A stretch of DNA of 64,000 nucleotides from Afifella pfennigii DSM 17143 (GCF_000688515.1 NZ_JHZK01000006.1:1-64000), one strand, 5' to 3'; shown: positions 32,516 through 41,954, counted from the stretch's first letter. Numbers and translations: made by a program. Notes: a model not told the origin generated them from the letters alone.

Positions 32516-32554
32516 ATCTGGCTTGACGTCTGAGGTGGTCAAGTTAGACTTACA
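32511..32554 (+). promoter_or_regulatory. bchC promoter with two near-consensus PpsR boxes
   Basis: A sigma-70 promoter is formed by TTGACG (32523-32528), a 16-base spacer and TAGACT (32545-32550). TGT-N12-ACG at 32511-32528 covers the -35 and GGT-N12-ACA at 32537-32554 covers the -10, each one base from the PpsR consensus. Two boxes straddling the promoter is the known architecture at bchC in Rhodobacter. Transcription would start about 50 bases before bchC and could read through bchXYZ into puf. Confidence 0.6.
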
Positions 32555-32605
32555 CCTCTGATAAAGCGCTGCCGCGGAAGCATGTTGCAGCGAGCTGAGG
32601 CATCG

Positions 32606-33544
32606 ATGAACACCCTCGCCGTCGTCCTGGAAGAGCCGGAGCGCCTCGCGCTCAAGGAGGTCGCGCTCGCGTCCCCCGGCGCGGACGATGTCGTTGTCGA
32701 CATTGAGTGGAGCGGCATCTCCACCGGCACGGAGCGTCTTCTGTGGTCGGGCCGGATGCCCCACTTTCCGGGCATGGGCTATCCGCTCGTGCCGGGCTAC
32801 GAATCCGTTGGCCGGGTCAGCGAGACGGGGGAGGCGGCGCGTGCGCGCATCGGCGAGCGCGTCTTCGTTCCCGGCGCGCGCTGCTTCGCCGATGTGCGCA
32901 GCCTGTTCGGTGGCGCTGCGGCGCGGCTGGTCGTGCCGGCCTCGCGGGCGATCACCATTCGCGAGGATCTCGCCGAGCGCGGCACGCTTCTGGCGCTTGC
33001 CGCCACGGCCTATCACGCCATCGCCGCGGGCGGCGAGGCGCGTCCCGATCTCATCGTCGGTCACGGCGTTCTCGGCCGGCTCCTGGCGCGTCTGGCGATT
33101 GCCATGGGCGGCGAGCCGCCGGCGGTATGGGAAACAAATCCTGAGCGAGCGGGGGGCGCCGAGGGCTATACGATCCTCGATCCCGCCGACGACACGCGGC
33201 GCGACTATCGCGCCATCTACGATGTCAGCGGCGATTCTGCTCTGCTGGATGAGCTCATCGCGCGCCTGGCTCCTGCGGGAGAGGTGGTTCTTGCCGGCTT
33301 CTATTCGGCGCCGCTTTCCTTCTCCTTCCCGCCGGCCTTCATGCGCGAGGCGCGCATCAGGATCGCCGCCGAATGGCGCGAGCCCGATCTTCTCGCCGTC
33401 AAGGAACTCGTCGAGGCGGGGCGCCTGTCGCTCGACGGCCTCATCACCCATCGCTGCGAGGCGCGGCAGGCAGGCGATGCCTATCGAACCGCCTTCGGCG
33501 ATGCAGCCTGCCTTAAGATGATTCTCGATTGGAGAGCCTCATGA
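32606..33544 (+). CDS. bchC: Bacteriochlorophyllide a dehydrogenase BchC
   Basis: 312 aa, medium-chain dehydrogenase fold. Oxidises the C3 hydroxyethyl group to acetyl. Typical segments: ISTGTERLLWSGRMPHFPG, LVPGYESVGRV, and the nucleotide-binding LIVGHGVLGRLLARL. Start MNTLAVVLEEP fits the family; an upstream ATG at 32582 is less likely. The stop overlaps the bchX start in an ATGA junction. Confidence 0.95.
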   Translation: MNTLAVVLEEPERLALKEVALASPGADDVVVDIEWSGISTGTERLLWSGRMPHFPGMGYPLVPGYESVGRVSETGEAARARIGERVFVPGARCFADVRSLFGGAAARLVVPASRAITIREDLAERGTLLALAATAYHAIAAGGEARPDLIVGHGVLGRLLARLAIAMGGEPPAVWETNPERAGGAEGYTILDPADDTRRDYRAIYDVSGDSALLDELIARLAPAGEVVLAGFYSAPLSFSFPPAFMREARIRIAAEWREPDLLAVKELVEAGRLSLDGLITHRCEARQAGDAYRTAFGDAACLKMILDWRAS

Positions 33545-34554
33545 CCCTGGACGGCAATCAGCGCGGCTTCAGCCGGCGCTCGATGACCGACTATCTGCGC
33601 GATGAGGCGGCGGTGGAGCCGGATCCGCCGGCGGCCGGCGAGGTGACGAAGGAAACCCAGATCATCGCCATCTACGGCAAGGGCGGCATCGGCAAGAGCT
33701 TCACGCTCGCCAACCTCTCCTACATGATGGCGCAGCAGGGCAAGAAGATCCTGCTCATCGGCTGCGACCCCAAGAGCGACACCACCTCGCTGCTCTTCGG
33801 TGGCCGCGCCTGTCCGACCATCATCGAGACCTCCGCCGCCAAGAAGGCGGCCGGCGAGGAGGTCGCCATCGGCGACGTCTGCTTCAAGCGCGACGGCGTC
33901 TTCGCCATGGAGCTCGGCGGGCCGGAGGTCGGCCGCGGCTGCGGCGGACGCGGCATCATTCATGGCTTTGAGCTTCTGGAGAAGCTCGGCTTCCACGATT
34001 GGGGCTTCGACTACGTGCTCCTGGATTTCCTCGGCGATGTGGTCTGCGGCGGCTTCGGCCTGCCGATAGCCCGCGACATGTGCCAGAAGGTCATCGTCGT
34101 CGGCTCCAACGACCTGCAGTCGCTCTACGTCGCCAACAACGTCTGCTCGGCGGTCGATTATTTCCGCAAGCTCGGCGGCAATGTCGGCGTTGCCGGCATG
34201 GTCATCAACAAGGACGACGGCACCGGCGAGGCCGCCGCTTTCGCCGGCTCCGTCGGCATTCCGGTCCTTGCCGCCATTCCCGCGGACGAGGATATCCGCC
34301 GCAAGAGCGCGAATTACCAGATCATCGGCCGGCCCGGCTCGCAATGGGCGCCGCTCTTTGAGGAGTTGGCGACCAATGTGGCCGACGCCCCGCCCGTGCG
34401 CCCGACGCCGCTCAGCCAGGAGGGGCTTCTCGGCCTCTTCAAGAGCGACGAGGTGGGCCGCAACGTGGTGCTGGAGCCGGCGACGATGGCCGATATGTGT
34501 GGCTCCGACACGGTCGATAAGCCATCGCTCGAAGTCATCTACGACACCGTCTGA
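33541..34554 (+). CDS. bchX: Chlorophyllide a reductase iron protein BchX
   Basis: 337 aa. NifH-like ATPase that passes electrons to BchYZ to reduce ring B of chlorophyllide a. P-loop [14 protein letters not shown] (about residues 44-57). The two cysteines that hold the intersubunit 4Fe-4S cluster are in PEVGRGCGGRG and [12 protein letters not shown]. The N-terminal extension of about 40 residues is usual for BchX. The start codon overlaps the bchC stop; bchY follows after 25 bases. Confidence 0.97.
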   Translation: MTLDGNQRGFSRRSMTDYLRDEAAVEPDPPAAGEVTKETQIIAIYGKGGIGKSFTLANLSYMMAQQGKKILLIGCDPKSDTTSLLFGGRACPTIIETSAAKKAAGEEVAIGDVCFKRDGVFAMELGGPEVGRGCGGRGIIHGFELLEKLGFHDWGFDYVLLDFLGDVVCGGFGLPIARDMCQKVIVVGSNDLQSLYVANNVCSAVDYFRKLGGNVGVAGMVINKDDGTGEAAAFAGSVGIPVLAAIPADEDIRRKSANYQIIGRPGSQWAPLFEELATNVADAPPVRPTPLSQEGLLGLFKSDEVGRNVVLEPATMADMCGSDTVDKPSLEVIYDTV

Positions 34555-34579
34555 CGCAAGTAGGGAGGGGGCGTAGGAC

Positions 34580-36250
34580 ATGACAGACCGGCAGAGCAAG
34601 GCGCACCGCCCGACGGCGGAGGTCGTCTACGACGCCGCCGCCGCTGCCCCGCTGGCGAATGAGCGCCAGGGGCAGGCGGAGCGCGTCGTCTCTGGCGACG
34701 CCCCTGCCGCCGCATCGGCCGATGCCGCACCCGCCAATGTCGATCTCGCCGCCACCAGGGACGACGGCATGGGTTGTCATGCCGGCAAGGACGAGATGCG
34801 CCGCGCCGCCGAGGCGGCCGGCAACAGCGACGTTCTTGAGCGCTACGCAGAGGATTACCCGACCGGGCCGCACGACCAGCCGCAATCCATGTGCCCGGCT
34901 TTCGGCTCGCTGCGCGTCGGGCTGAGGATGCGCCGCACGGCGACCGTGCTCTCCGGCTCCGCCTGCTGCGTCTACGGCCTGACCTTCACCTCGCATTTCT
35001 ACGGTGCGCGCCGCTCCGTCGGCTATGTGCCTTTCGATTCTGAAACGCTGGTCACCGGCAAGCTCTTCGAGGACATCCGCGAGGCCGTCTACAAGCTCGC
35101 CGATCCGGACCATTACGACGCCATCGTCGTCACCAATCTGTGCGTGCCGACGGCCTCCGGCGTGCCGCTGCGCCTGCTGCCGAAGGAGATCAACGGCGTC
35201 AGGATCATCGGCATCGACGTTCCCGGCTTCGGCGTGCCGACCCATGCGGAGGCCAAGGACGTTCTGGCCGGCGCCATGCTGCATTACGCCCGCACCGAGG
35301 CCGAGCAGGGCCCGGTTCAGGCGCCGCGCGGCGGGCCCAGCGAGAAGCCGACGGTGACGCTGCTCGGCGAGATGTTCCCGGCCGATCCGGTCGGCATCGG
35401 CATGATGCTGGAGCCGCTCGGCCTGGCCGTCGGCCCGGTCGTGCCGACGCGCGAATGGCGCGAGCTTTACGCCGCGCTCGATTGCGCCGCGGCGGCGGCG
35501 ATCCATCCCTTCTACCGTGCCTCCATGCGCGAGTTTCAGGCGGCCGGCCGGCCGGTCGTCGGCTCCGCTCCCGTCGGTCACGACGGTGCCGAGGCGTGGC
35601 TGACGGCCATCGGCGAGGCCTGCGGCGTCGCCCGCGAGAGCGTCGATGCGGCCAAGAACCGTTTCCTGCCGATGATCAAGCAGGCGCTGGAGAATGCGCC
35701 GATCAAGGGCCGCATCACCCTGTCGGGCTATGAGGGCTCGGAGCTTCTGGTGGCGCGCCTGCTGATAGAGAGCGGCGCCGAGGTGCCCTATGTCGGCACC
35801 GCTTGCCCGCAGACGCCCTATTCCGATCCCGACCGCGAATGGCTGCAGGCGCGCGGCGTCAAGATCACCTATCGCGCCTCGCTGGAGGCCGATATCGCGG
35901 CCATGGAGGAGCATCGCCCGGATCTGGCCATCGGCACGACGCCCGTCGTGCAGAAGGCCAAGGAACTGGCCATCCCTGGGCTTTATTTCACCAATCTCAT
36001 CTCCGCCCGCCCGTTGATGGGCGTGGCCGGGGCGGGCTCGTTGGCCCAGGTCGTCAACGCCGCCATCGCCAACAAGGCCCGCTTCGACGAGATGCGGGAA
36101 TTCTTCGAAGGCGTCGGCACGGGTGATGCCGCCGGCGTGTGGGAGGATGTTCCCGCCGACCGCTCCGACTTTCGCCGGCGCGAGCTTGCCAAGGCACAGA
36201 AAGCCAGAAAGGCCGCTGACCCCAAGAAGGTCGCGGAATCGGTGGTCTGA
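34580..36250 (+). CDS. bchY: Chlorophyllide reductase subunit BchY
   Basis: 556 aa. One half of the NifDK-like BchYZ catalytic component. Candidate cluster cysteines are in [23 protein letters not shown] and [11 protein letters not shown]. The first about 70 residues are Ala-rich and poorly ordered. The C-terminus ends in a basic Lys/Ala-rich tail ([13 protein letters not shown]). Its TGA stop overlaps the ATG of bchZ by one base. Confidence 0.96.
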   Translation: MTDRQSKAHRPTAEVVYDAAAAAPLANERQGQAERVVSGDAPAAASADAAPANVDLAATRDDGMGCHAGKDEMRRAAEAAGNSDVLERYAEDYPTGPHDQPQSMCPAFGSLRVGLRMRRTATVLSGSACCVYGLTFTSHFYGARRSVGYVPFDSETLVTGKLFEDIREAVYKLADPDHYDAIVVTNLCVPTASGVPLRLLPKEINGVRIIGIDVPGFGVPTHAEAKDVLAGAMLHYARTEAEQGPVQAPRGGPSEKPTVTLLGEMFPADPVGIGMMLEPLGLAVGPVVPTREWRELYAALDCAAAAAIHPFYRASMREFQAAGRPVVGSAPVGHDGAEAWLTAIGEACGVARESVDAAKNRFLPMIKQALENAPIKGRITLSGYEGSELLVARLLIESGAEVPYVGTACPQTPYSDPDREWLQARGVKITYRASLEADIAAMEEHRPDLAIGTTPVVQKAKELAIPGLYFTNLISARPLMGVAGAGSLAQVVNAAIANKARFDEMREFFEGVGTGDAAGVWEDVPADRSDFRRRELAKAQKARKAADPKKVAESVV

Positions 36251-37707
36251 TGCTGGTTCTCGATCACGATCGCGCTGGCGGCTACTGGGGCTCTGTCTAC
36301 GTCTTCACGGCGATGAAGGGGCTGCAGGTCGTCATCGACGGTCCCGTCGGCTGCGAAAACCTGCCGGTCACCTCGGTGCTGCATTACACCGACGCTCTGC
36401 CGCCGCATGAATTGCCCATCGTGGTCACCGGGCTGTCGGAGGACGAGCTCAACAAGACCGGCACCGAGGGCGCCATGCGCCGCGCCCATCAAACGCTCGA
36501 CCCGGCGCTGCCGGCCGTCGTCGTCACCGGCTCCATCGCCGAAATGATCGGCGGCGGCGTGACGCCGGAAGGCACCAATTTGCAGCGCTTTTTGCCGCGC
36601 ACCATCGACGAGGATCAGTGGCAGAGCGCCAATCGGGCCATGTATTGGCTGTGGACCGAATACGGCGCCAGGAAGGGCAAGATGCCCAAGCCGCGGCCGC
36701 GCCAGGAGGGCGACAAGCCGCGCGTCAACATCATCGGCCCGATCTACGGCATGTTCAACACGCCCTCCGATCTGGCCGAGATACGCCGCCTCGTCGAAGG
36801 CATCGGCGCGGAAGTCAATTTGGTCTTCCCGCTCGGCAGCCACCTGTCGGAGGTGCCGCGCCTGGTGGATGCCGATGTCAATATCTGCATGTACCGCGAA
36901 TTCGGACGCATGCTCTGCGAGGCGCTGGACAAGCCCTATCTGCAGGCGCCGATCGGGCTGCATTCCACCACCAAGTTCCTGCGCGCTCTCGGCGAGCTCC
37001 TGGGCCTCGATCCGGAGCCCTTCATCGAGCGCGAGAAGCACACGACCATCAAGCCGCTTTGGGATCTGTGGCGTTCCGTCACGCAGGATTTCTTCGGCAC
37101 GGCGAGCTTCGCCGTGGTGGCCAACGAGACATATGCGCGCGGTCTGCGCCATTTTCTGGAGGAGGAGATGGGCTTGCCCTGCACCTTCTCCTTCGCCCGC
37201 CGTGCCGGCGTGAAGCCGGACAACGAGGCGGTGCGGGCCGCGGTGCGCGACAAGACGCCGCTCGTCCTCTTCGGCAGCTACAACGAGAGGATGTATCTGT
37301 CGGAGATCGGCGCGCGCAGCGTTTACATTCCCGCTTCCTTCCCGGGAGCGATCATCCGGCGCCATACGGGCACGCCCTTCATGGGCTATGCCGGCGCCAC
37401 CTATCTCGTCCAGGAAGTGTGCAACGCGCTCTTCGACGCGCTTTTCCACATCCTGCCGCTCGCCACGAATCTCGACGAGATCGAGGCGACTCCCTCGCGG
37501 CTTCACAAGGAGCTGCCTTGGGAAGACGAGGCCAAGCGCCTGCTCGACGAAATCGTTGAATCTCAGCCTGTCCTGATCCGCATCTCTGCCGCTAAGCGTC
37601 TGAGAGATAAGGCAGAAATGGACGCGCGTCAGGCTGGGGAGGGGCGCGTCACTGTTGCGCGTATGCGGCGCGTCGCAGGCGGTATAAAAGAGGACGTGCT
37701 CGCATGA
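36250..37707 (+). CDS. bchZ: Chlorophyllide reductase subunit BchZ
   Basis: 485 aa, NifK-like partner of BchY. The conserved [20 protein letters not shown] holds the cluster-ligating cysteine near residue 35. [23 protein letters not shown] is near the C-terminus, which ends in a protochlorophyllide-reductase-type helical domain. The puf promoter elements probably overlap the last 50 codons. pufQ begins 84 bases downstream, so bchCXYZ and puf may form a superoperon. Confidence 0.96.
   Translation: MLVLDHDRAGGYWGSVYVFTAMKGLQVVIDGPVGCENLPVTSVLHYTDALPPHELPIVVTGLSEDELNKTGTEGAMRRAHQTLDPALPAVVVTGSIAEMIGGGVTPEGTNLQRFLPRTIDEDQWQSANRAMYWLWTEYGARKGKMPKPRPRQEGDKPRVNIIGPIYGMFNTPSDLAEIRRLVEGIGAEVNLVFPLGSHLSEVPRLVDADVNICMYREFGRMLCEALDKPYLQAPIGLHSTTKFLRALGELLGLDPEPFIEREKHTTIKPLWDLWRSVTQDFFGTASFAVVANETYARGLRHFLEEEMGLPCTFSFARRAGVKPDNEAVRAAVRDKTPLVLFGSYNERMYLSEIGARSVYIPASFPGAIIRRHTGTPFMGYAGATYLVQEVCNALFDALFHILPLATNLDEIEATPSRLHKELPWEDEAKRLLDEIVESQPVLIRISAAKRLRDKAEMDARQAGEGRVTVARMRRVAGGIKEDVLA
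37665..37688 (+). promoter_or_regulatory. Possible RegA/PrrA site and -10 element for the puf operon, inside bchZ
   Basis: GCGGC-GC-GTCGC (37665-37676) matches the degenerate RegA/PrrA pattern GCGNC-Nx-GNCGC. A TATAAA hexamer at 37683-37688 could be the -10. The spacing is not the usual activator arrangement and the pattern is common at this GC content, so this is a weak call. Confidence 0.25.
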
Positions 37708-37791
37708 CGGGGGTCGTCCGTAGCAAGAATTCCCACGGTAGGTGGTGGCGCAAGAGCTGCCTTTCTACCCGGGCTGGTATGGAGAGGGCAT

Positions 37792-38022
37792 ATGGCTGCA
37801 ATCGACAAATCCAACGCCGCGGTGCTGCGCTCGAAGGAAGAACGCGATTTCCGGCTCATCTTTATGGTGAGCTTCGTGTTCTTCCTCGTCGTCAGCGTCT
37901 TCGCCCGGCTCTTGCCGCCGCATTGGCGGCCGTTCCCGCCGGGGCCGAATGGCCCACGGTCGGTGATCGAGGATGCCCGGGTGGCGGCCAATACGACCAT
38001 CCCGTTCGCTTTTATGCGCTGA
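37792..38022 (+). CDS. pufQ: PufQ-position protein resembling a histidine-free LH1 beta subunit
   Basis: 76 aa with one membrane span (about residues 22-41). By position, first gene of puf before pufB, and by the tail DARVAANTTIPFAFMR (Rhodobacter PufQ ends in a similar A-x-T-x-x-P-x-x-F pattern), it is PufQ, which aids bacteriochlorophyll delivery to LH1. However, residues 1-58 align with the neighbouring PufB with one gap: MA-ID at the start, F-x-x-x-FM-x-S before the span, and WRPF-x-PGP-x-G after it. The two conserved beta histidines (PufB His22 and His40) are Arg21 and Arg39 here, so it should not ligate bacteriochlorophyll in the beta manner. A diverged pufB duplicate is the alternative. 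It has a GAGAGGG ribosome site. Confidence 0.75.
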   Translation: MAAIDKSNAAVLRSKEERDFRLIFMVSFVFFLVVSVFARLLPPHWRPFPPGPNGPRSVIEDARVAANTTIPFAFMR

Positions 38023-38040
38023 GCGCATTGTCGAATTCGT

Positions 38041-38113
38041 CCGGCGTTTCGCCGGGCGGAGCTGCGTCGCGACATTCGTCGTGACCATTCCCAGCCGCGC
38101 GGGAGGTGCGCGG
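38041..38113 (+). other. Three consecutive RNA hairpins between pufQ and pufB
   Basis: CCGGCG-TTT-CGCCGG (38041-38055), GTCGCGAC-ATTC-GTCGTGAC with one G-U pair (38066-38085), and CCGCGC-N7-GCGCGG (38095-38113). None has a T-run, so they are likelier processing or 5'-protection structures than terminators. They could decouple pufQ from the abundant pufBA message. Confidence 0.6.
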
Positions 38114-38148
38114 TAACGGCCGAAAGGCTCATTAACGAGGGTAGATCA

Positions 38149-38367
38149 ATGGCTGAAATCGATAGGCCGGTCTCGCTGTCGGGTCTGACGGAAGGTGAGG
38201 CTCGAGAGTTTCACGGCGTCTTCATGACCTCCGCGATGATTTTCTTTGTCGTGGTGATTGTTGCGCACATCCTGGCGTGGATGTGGCGTCCGTTCTGGCC
38301 TGGGCCTGAGGGCTGGGTGTCGCTCGACCTGCCGACCGTCGCGTCCTTGGCGTCCACGCTCGCATAG
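38149..38367 (+). CDS. pufB: LH1 beta polypeptide
   Basis: 72 aa. Core-antenna beta subunit; one membrane span binding bacteriochlorophyll a. The [14 protein letters not shown] segment and the chlorophyll-ligating histidine in [15 protein letters not shown] (His40) are intact. The C-terminus ([20 protein letters not shown]) is about 20 residues longer than in most LH1 beta chains. pufA follows after 11 bases. Confidence 0.96.
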   Translation: MAEIDRPVSLSGLTEGEAREFHGVFMTSAMIFFVVVIVAHILAWMWRPFWPGPEGWVSLDLPTVASLASTLA

Positions 38368-38378
38368 GGGGAAAAGAA

Positions 38379-38567
38379 ATGTGGAAAGTTTGGCTCCTGT
38401 TCGATCCGCGTCGTACGCTGGTCGCACTGTTCACGTTCCTCACCGTCCTTGCTCTGCTGATTCACTTCATTTGCCTCAGCACCGAGCGCTTCAACTGGCT
38501 GGAAGGCAACCCGGCTGCCACCAAGGCGCAGGCGAGCCAGGCCGAGTTGTTCACGCCGCTCGCCTGA
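38379..38567 (+). CDS. pufA: LH1 alpha polypeptide
   Basis: 62 aa. The N-terminus [20 protein letters not shown] is classic LH1 alpha. The ligating histidine is in [18 protein letters not shown]. The periplasmic tail ([20 protein letters not shown]) is about typical in length. Pairs with PufB to form the ring around the reaction centre. Preceded by a GGGGAAAAG site. Confidence 0.97.
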   Translation: MWKVWLLFDPRRTLVALFTFLTVLALLIHFICLSTERFNWLEGNPAATKAQASQAELFTPLA

Positions 38568-38594
38568 GCGACGAGACGGTTGTTTTTTGCGAAT

Positions 38595-38667
38595 GGCAGC
38601 GGACTGGATTCCAGCCCGCTGGGATTTCAGCCCGCTGCCATCTTTGCGCCGAAGCGATTTCGCTTCG
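38595..38667 (+). other. Intercistronic hairpins between pufA and pufL
   Basis: An outer stem GGCAGCGG (38595-38602) pairs CCGCTGCC (38632-38639) and contains an inner CTGG-ATT-CCAG hairpin. A second perfect hairpin CGAAGCG-ATTT-CGCTTCG spans 38650-38667. This is the place where purple bacteria carry the mRNA structures that stabilise pufBA relative to pufLM, giving excess antenna over reaction centre. Confidence 0.75.
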
Positions 38668-38693
38668 CGTCTCGTTGACCGGAGGATTGAGCA

Positions 38694-39518
38694 ATGGCGA
38701 TGCTCAGCTTTGAAAAGAGGTATCGCATTCGTGGCGGTACGCTAATCGGAGGGGATCTCTTCGATTTCTGGATCGGGCCGCTTTACGTCGGGTTCTTCGG
38801 CGTGGCGACGGCCTTCTTCGCAGCGTTGGGCACCGGGCTGATTCTCTGGGGCGCGGCGCTGGGAGGGACATGGAACGTCTGGCGGATCAACATCGCTCCG
38901 CCGGATCTGTCGTACGGCTTGGCGTTGGCGCCGCTCGAAGAGGGCGGCCTTTGGCAGATTATCACTATCTGTGCCCTTGGCGCGTTTGTGTGCTGGGCTC
39001 TGCGCCAGGTCGAAATCTCCCGCAAGCTTGGAATGGGGTATCACATCCCCTTCGCCTTTAGCTTTGCGATTCTTGCCTACTTCACCCTGGTCGTCGTCCG
39101 GCCGGTGCTGATGGGGGCATGGGGGCACGGTTTTCCGTATGGCATCATGAGCCATCTCGATTGGGTGTCGAATGTTGGGTACCAGTACCTGCATTTCCAC
39201 TACAATCCGGCGCATATGATCGCCATCAGCTTCTTCTTCGCGACGACGCTCGCGTTGGCGCTGCACGGAGGCGTGATCCTGTCCACCGTCAACCCGCAGC
39301 CGGGTGAGGCTGTGAAGGGATCGGAGCACGAGAACACCTACTTCCGCGATGTGGTGGGCTACTCCATCGGTGCGCTTGGCATTCATCGCCTGGGCCTTTT
39401 CCTGGCAGTGTCGGCCGCCTTCTGGAGCGCTGTCTGCATCGTCATCAGCGGTCCCTTGTGGACGCGCGGATGGCCTGAGTGGTGGGGTTGGTGGCTCAAC
39501 CTCCCGGTCTGGAGCTAG
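38694..39518 (+). CDS. pufL: Reaction centre L subunit
   Basis: 274 aa, five membrane spans. Starts [20 protein letters not shown] (mature protein expected from Ala2). [16 protein letters not shown] and [10 protein letters not shown] carry the bacteriochlorophyll and iron histidines. Length and motifs match L subunits closely. Strong GGAGGATTG site. The pufM start lies 12 bases after the stop. Confidence 0.98.
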   Translation: MAMLSFEKRYRIRGGTLIGGDLFDFWIGPLYVGFFGVATAFFAALGTGLILWGAALGGTWNVWRINIAPPDLSYGLALAPLEEGGLWQIITICALGAFVCWALRQVEISRKLGMGYHIPFAFSFAILAYFTLVVVRPVLMGAWGHGFPYGIMSHLDWVSNVGYQYLHFHYNPAHMIAISFFFATTLALALHGGVILSTVNPQPGEAVKGSEHENTYFRDVVGYSIGALGIHRLGLFLAVSAAFWSAVCIVISGPLWTRGWPEWWGWWLNLPVWS

Positions 39519-39529
39519 GGGGGGTTACC

Positions 39530-40513
39530 ATGGCTGAATACCAAAATATCTTTAACCGGGTGCAGGTGCACGCACCTGTCTACGCCGGTGTCCCGGCGGG
39601 CGTTTCGGCGACTGGCCGGGCTGGGCAGCCGACCCTCTCCTACTGGTTGGGTAAGATTGGCGACGCGCAGATTGGGCCGGTCTATCTCGGCCTTTCGGGA
39701 ATTGCCTCGATCTTTTTTGGCTTTCTCGCCTTTGAGATCATCGGGCTCAACATGCTGGCCTCAGTGAACTGGGATCCGCTTGAGTTCGCACGGCAGTTCT
39801 TCTGGCTCGGCCTTGAGCCGCCGCCTCAGGAGCTTGGACTTTGTCTGCCGCTTTGCCCGCTCGACCAGGGCGGTTGGTGGCAGATGGCCGGCTTCTTCCT
39901 GACGTTGTCGGTTCTTCTGTGGTGGGTGCGGACCTATCGTCGGGCGACAGCGCTCGGCATGGGAACCCATGTCGCCTGGGCCTTTGCTTCCGCGATCTGG
40001 CTCTTTCTGGTGATCGGCTTTCTGCGGCCGATTCTCCTGGGCCATTGGTCGGAAGCGGTGCCCTTCGGCATCTTCCCGCACCTTGATTGGACCGCGGCGT
40101 TCTCGATCCGCTACGGCAATCTGTACTACAACCCGTTCCACATGCTTTCGATCGCCTTCATGTATGGCTCGACGCTTTTGTTTGCCATGCATGCGGGGAC
40201 GATCCTGGCGGTGAGCCGCTTCGGCGGTGAGCGGGAAGCAGAGCAGATCGTCGATCGCGGAACGGCCGCCGAGCGTGCCGCACTCTTCTGGCGGTGGACC
40301 ATGGGCTTCAATGCCACCATGGAATCCATCCATCGCTGGGCCTGGTGGTTCGCGGTTCTGACGCCGCTCACCGGTGGTATCGGCATGCTGCTCACGGGCA
40401 CGGTTGTCGACAACTGGTACCTGTGGGGCATCAAGCACGGTCTGGTGCCGGTCTACCCGACTGGGACTGAGGTCGTGACGGATCCGGCTCTGACGACGGG
40501 AGTGGGGCAATGA
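39530..40513 (+). CDS. pufM: Reaction centre M subunit
   Basis: 327 aa, five membrane spans. Starts [16 protein letters not shown]; an in-frame start inside pufL (39479) is not credible. [17 protein letters not shown] and [19 protein letters not shown] hold the cofactor and iron ligands, and [11 protein letters not shown] is typical. It extends about 20 residues beyond the Rhodobacter M subunit at the C-terminus, as in species with a bound cytochrome. Its stop overlaps pufC (ATGA). Confidence 0.98.
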   Translation: MAEYQNIFNRVQVHAPVYAGVPAGVSATGRAGQPTLSYWLGKIGDAQIGPVYLGLSGIASIFFGFLAFEIIGLNMLASVNWDPLEFARQFFWLGLEPPPQELGLCLPLCPLDQGGWWQMAGFFLTLSVLLWWVRTYRRATALGMGTHVAWAFASAIWLFLVIGFLRPILLGHWSEAVPFGIFPHLDWTAAFSIRYGNLYYNPFHMLSIAFMYGSTLLFAMHAGTILAVSRFGGEREAEQIVDRGTAAERAALFWRWTMGFNATMESIHRWAWWFAVLTPLTGGIGMLLTGTVVDNWYLWGIKHGLVPVYPTGTEVVTDPALTTGVGQ

Positions 40514-41730
40514 CCTTCGCAATGAAGATTTCCCTGGCGATCTGCGCCCTCGTCGGCGGGCTCTTGCTGCTGACCTTCCAATGGCCACCGATCAACCATA
40601 TCTGGCCGTTTGCAGCGTCGCAGCAGCAAGGGTATCGCGGAACCGGCATGGTACAGGTGACGGCAGTCGCCGACCTGCAGAAGGCCGTTGCGGCAATCCC
40701 TGAGCCTTTCCCGGAGGTTTCTGCGGAAGGCCCGCGTGCCTCGGAAGTCTACGAGAACGTTCCAGCTCTCGGCGACCTCAGCGAGGAACAGTTCCTGCGG
40801 ATTATGACCGTCATCACGGAATGGGTCTCGCCGGAACAGGGATGCGCCTACTGCCACGACGAGAACGACCTCGCCGCTGAAAGGCCCTATACCAAGATCG
40901 TGTCGCGTCGCATGATTGAAATGACGCGCCACATCAACGCTGACTGGACGAACCACGTCGCTCAGACGGGCGTGACTTGCTACACTTGCCATCGCGGGCA
41001 GCCGATACCGACCGAAATTTGGTTCGATAGCGACAATCCGATCATGGCGAAGTATGCGGGCTACAGCCCGAATGGGCAGAACCATCGCAACGAAGTCGCG
41101 GGGCTTACCTCGATGGCTGCCAATCCGATGGAGCTCTATCTTGCTGGTCCGTCCAACCCGCGCGTGATCCCGACCACGGCTCTGCCGACGGGAGAAGGCA
41201 TGGGTCCGAGCATCAAGGCTGCCGAAGACACCTACGCTTTGATGATCCATCTGTCGGATGCCCTCGGCGTGAACTGCACCTACTGCCACAACAGTCGGTC
41301 GTTCATGAACTGGGAGGAAAGCAATCCGGCGCGGGTGACGGCCTTCACCGGCCTCGACCTGGTCAGGACCATCAACGCCGACTATCTGTCGCCTTTGCAG
41401 CCTGAATACCCGCCGGAGCGTCTTGGTCCGTTGGGTGATGCTCCGAAGGCAAACTGCGCCACCTGCCACCAGGGCGAGCCGTTCCCGCTCGGCCGGTTCC
41501 CGATGATCAAGGATTATCCGGAGTTGGTCGCGGCCCAGGCGGCTCCGTCCGCGGCGCCCGAGGCGCCGCCGGCCCAGGCTGAAACGGCCCCGGCTGCGGC
41601 GCCGACGGAAGGGCTGACGCCCGACCAGATGCGCCAGCAGATGGAGCAGATGCAGCAGCAGATGCAACAGATGCAGCAGCAGATGCAGCAGCAGATGGAG
41701 CAGATGCAGGAGCAGATGCAGCAGCAGTAA
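40510..41730 (+). CDS. pufC: Tetrahaem reaction centre cytochrome PufC
   Basis: 406 aa. Donates electrons to the photo-oxidised special pair. Four c-type haem motifs: CAYCH (112-116), CYTCH (157-161), CTYCH (256-260) and CATCH (316-320). A hydrophobic segment at residues 5-23 probably stays as an N-terminal anchor; there is no well-placed lipobox cysteine after it, unlike the lipidated Blastochloris protein. An Ala/Pro linker (about 345-370) leads to a 33-residue tail made only of Met, Gln, Glu and one Arg (374-406). The tail is not part of the cytochrome fold. Confidence 0.97.
   Translation: MTFAMKISLAICALVGGLLLLTFQWPPINHIWPFAASQQQGYRGTGMVQVTAVADLQKAVAAIPEPFPEVSAEGPRASEVYENVPALGDLSEEQFLRIMTVITEWVSPEQGCAYCHDENDLAAERPYTKIVSRRMIEMTRHINADWTNHVAQTGVTCYTCHRGQPIPTEIWFDSDNPIMAKYAGYSPNGQNHRNEVAGLTSMAANPMELYLAGPSNPRVIPTTALPTGEGMGPSIKAAEDTYALMIHLSDALGVNCTYCHNSRSFMNWEESNPARVTAFTGLDLVRTINADYLSPLQPEYPPERLGPLGDAPKANCATCHQGEPFPLGRFPMIKDYPELVAAQAAPSAAPEAPPAQAETAPAAAPTEGLTPDQMRQQMEQMQQQMQQMQQQMQQQMEQMQEQMQQQ
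41629..41727 (+). repeat. ATG/CAG-rich repeat encoding the Met/Gln tail of PufC
   Basis: Thirty-three codons dominated by ATG, CAG and GAG in a near seven-residue pattern ([21 protein letters not shown]). The protein would form a helix or coiled coil with stacked methionines. It has the look of expansion by slippage. Confidence 0.9.
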
Positions 41731-41739
41731 GACAAGCAT

Positions 41740-41766
41740 GGCAGCGCCACCTTCCGTGGCGCTGCC
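41740..41766 (+). terminator. Hairpin after pufC (first of two)
   Basis: GGCAGCGCCA and TGGCGCTGCC form a perfect ten-pair stem with a seven-base loop, nine bases after the stop. It has no T-run, so it may protect the 3' end rather than terminate. Confidence 0.65.
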
Positions 41767-41780
41767 CCCAAGAACCTGAA

Positions 41781-41811
41781 ACGGGAGGCTTACGGCCTCC
41801 CGTTTTTTTTG
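41781..41811 (+). terminator. Rho-independent terminator of the puf operon
   Basis: ACGGGAGGC pairs GCCTCCCGT around a five-base loop and is followed by a run of eight T. It is a strong intrinsic terminator closing the puf operon. Confidence 0.92.
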
Positions 41812-41852
41812 TCTGAGGGGCTGCGCTCATGCGCGCTTGGCGGCGCACCGAT

Positions 41853-41889
41853 GCGCCAAGCTGAATGCCAAGCGCCAAGGTGAATGCCG
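41853..41889. repeat. Short direct repeat, two 18-bp copies
   Basis: GCGCCAAGCTGAATGCCA (41853-41870) and GCGCCAAGGTGAATGCCG (41872-41889) match at 16 of 18 positions with a 19-base period. They lie between the puf terminator and the decayed oxidase gene. Confidence 0.7.
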
Positions 41890-41954
41890 AGCGGAACGCG
41901 ATTCTCTTTCGCAAGAACCCGGCTTAAGCGACTCTCAAGACGAAGCTTTTTCGT

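Noticed and set aside
38568-38693. Search for pufX or an extra small gene between pufA and pufL
   Set aside because: The gap holds only hairpins and the pufL ribosome site; no open frame of useful size. No pufX follows pufM either, since pufC starts there.
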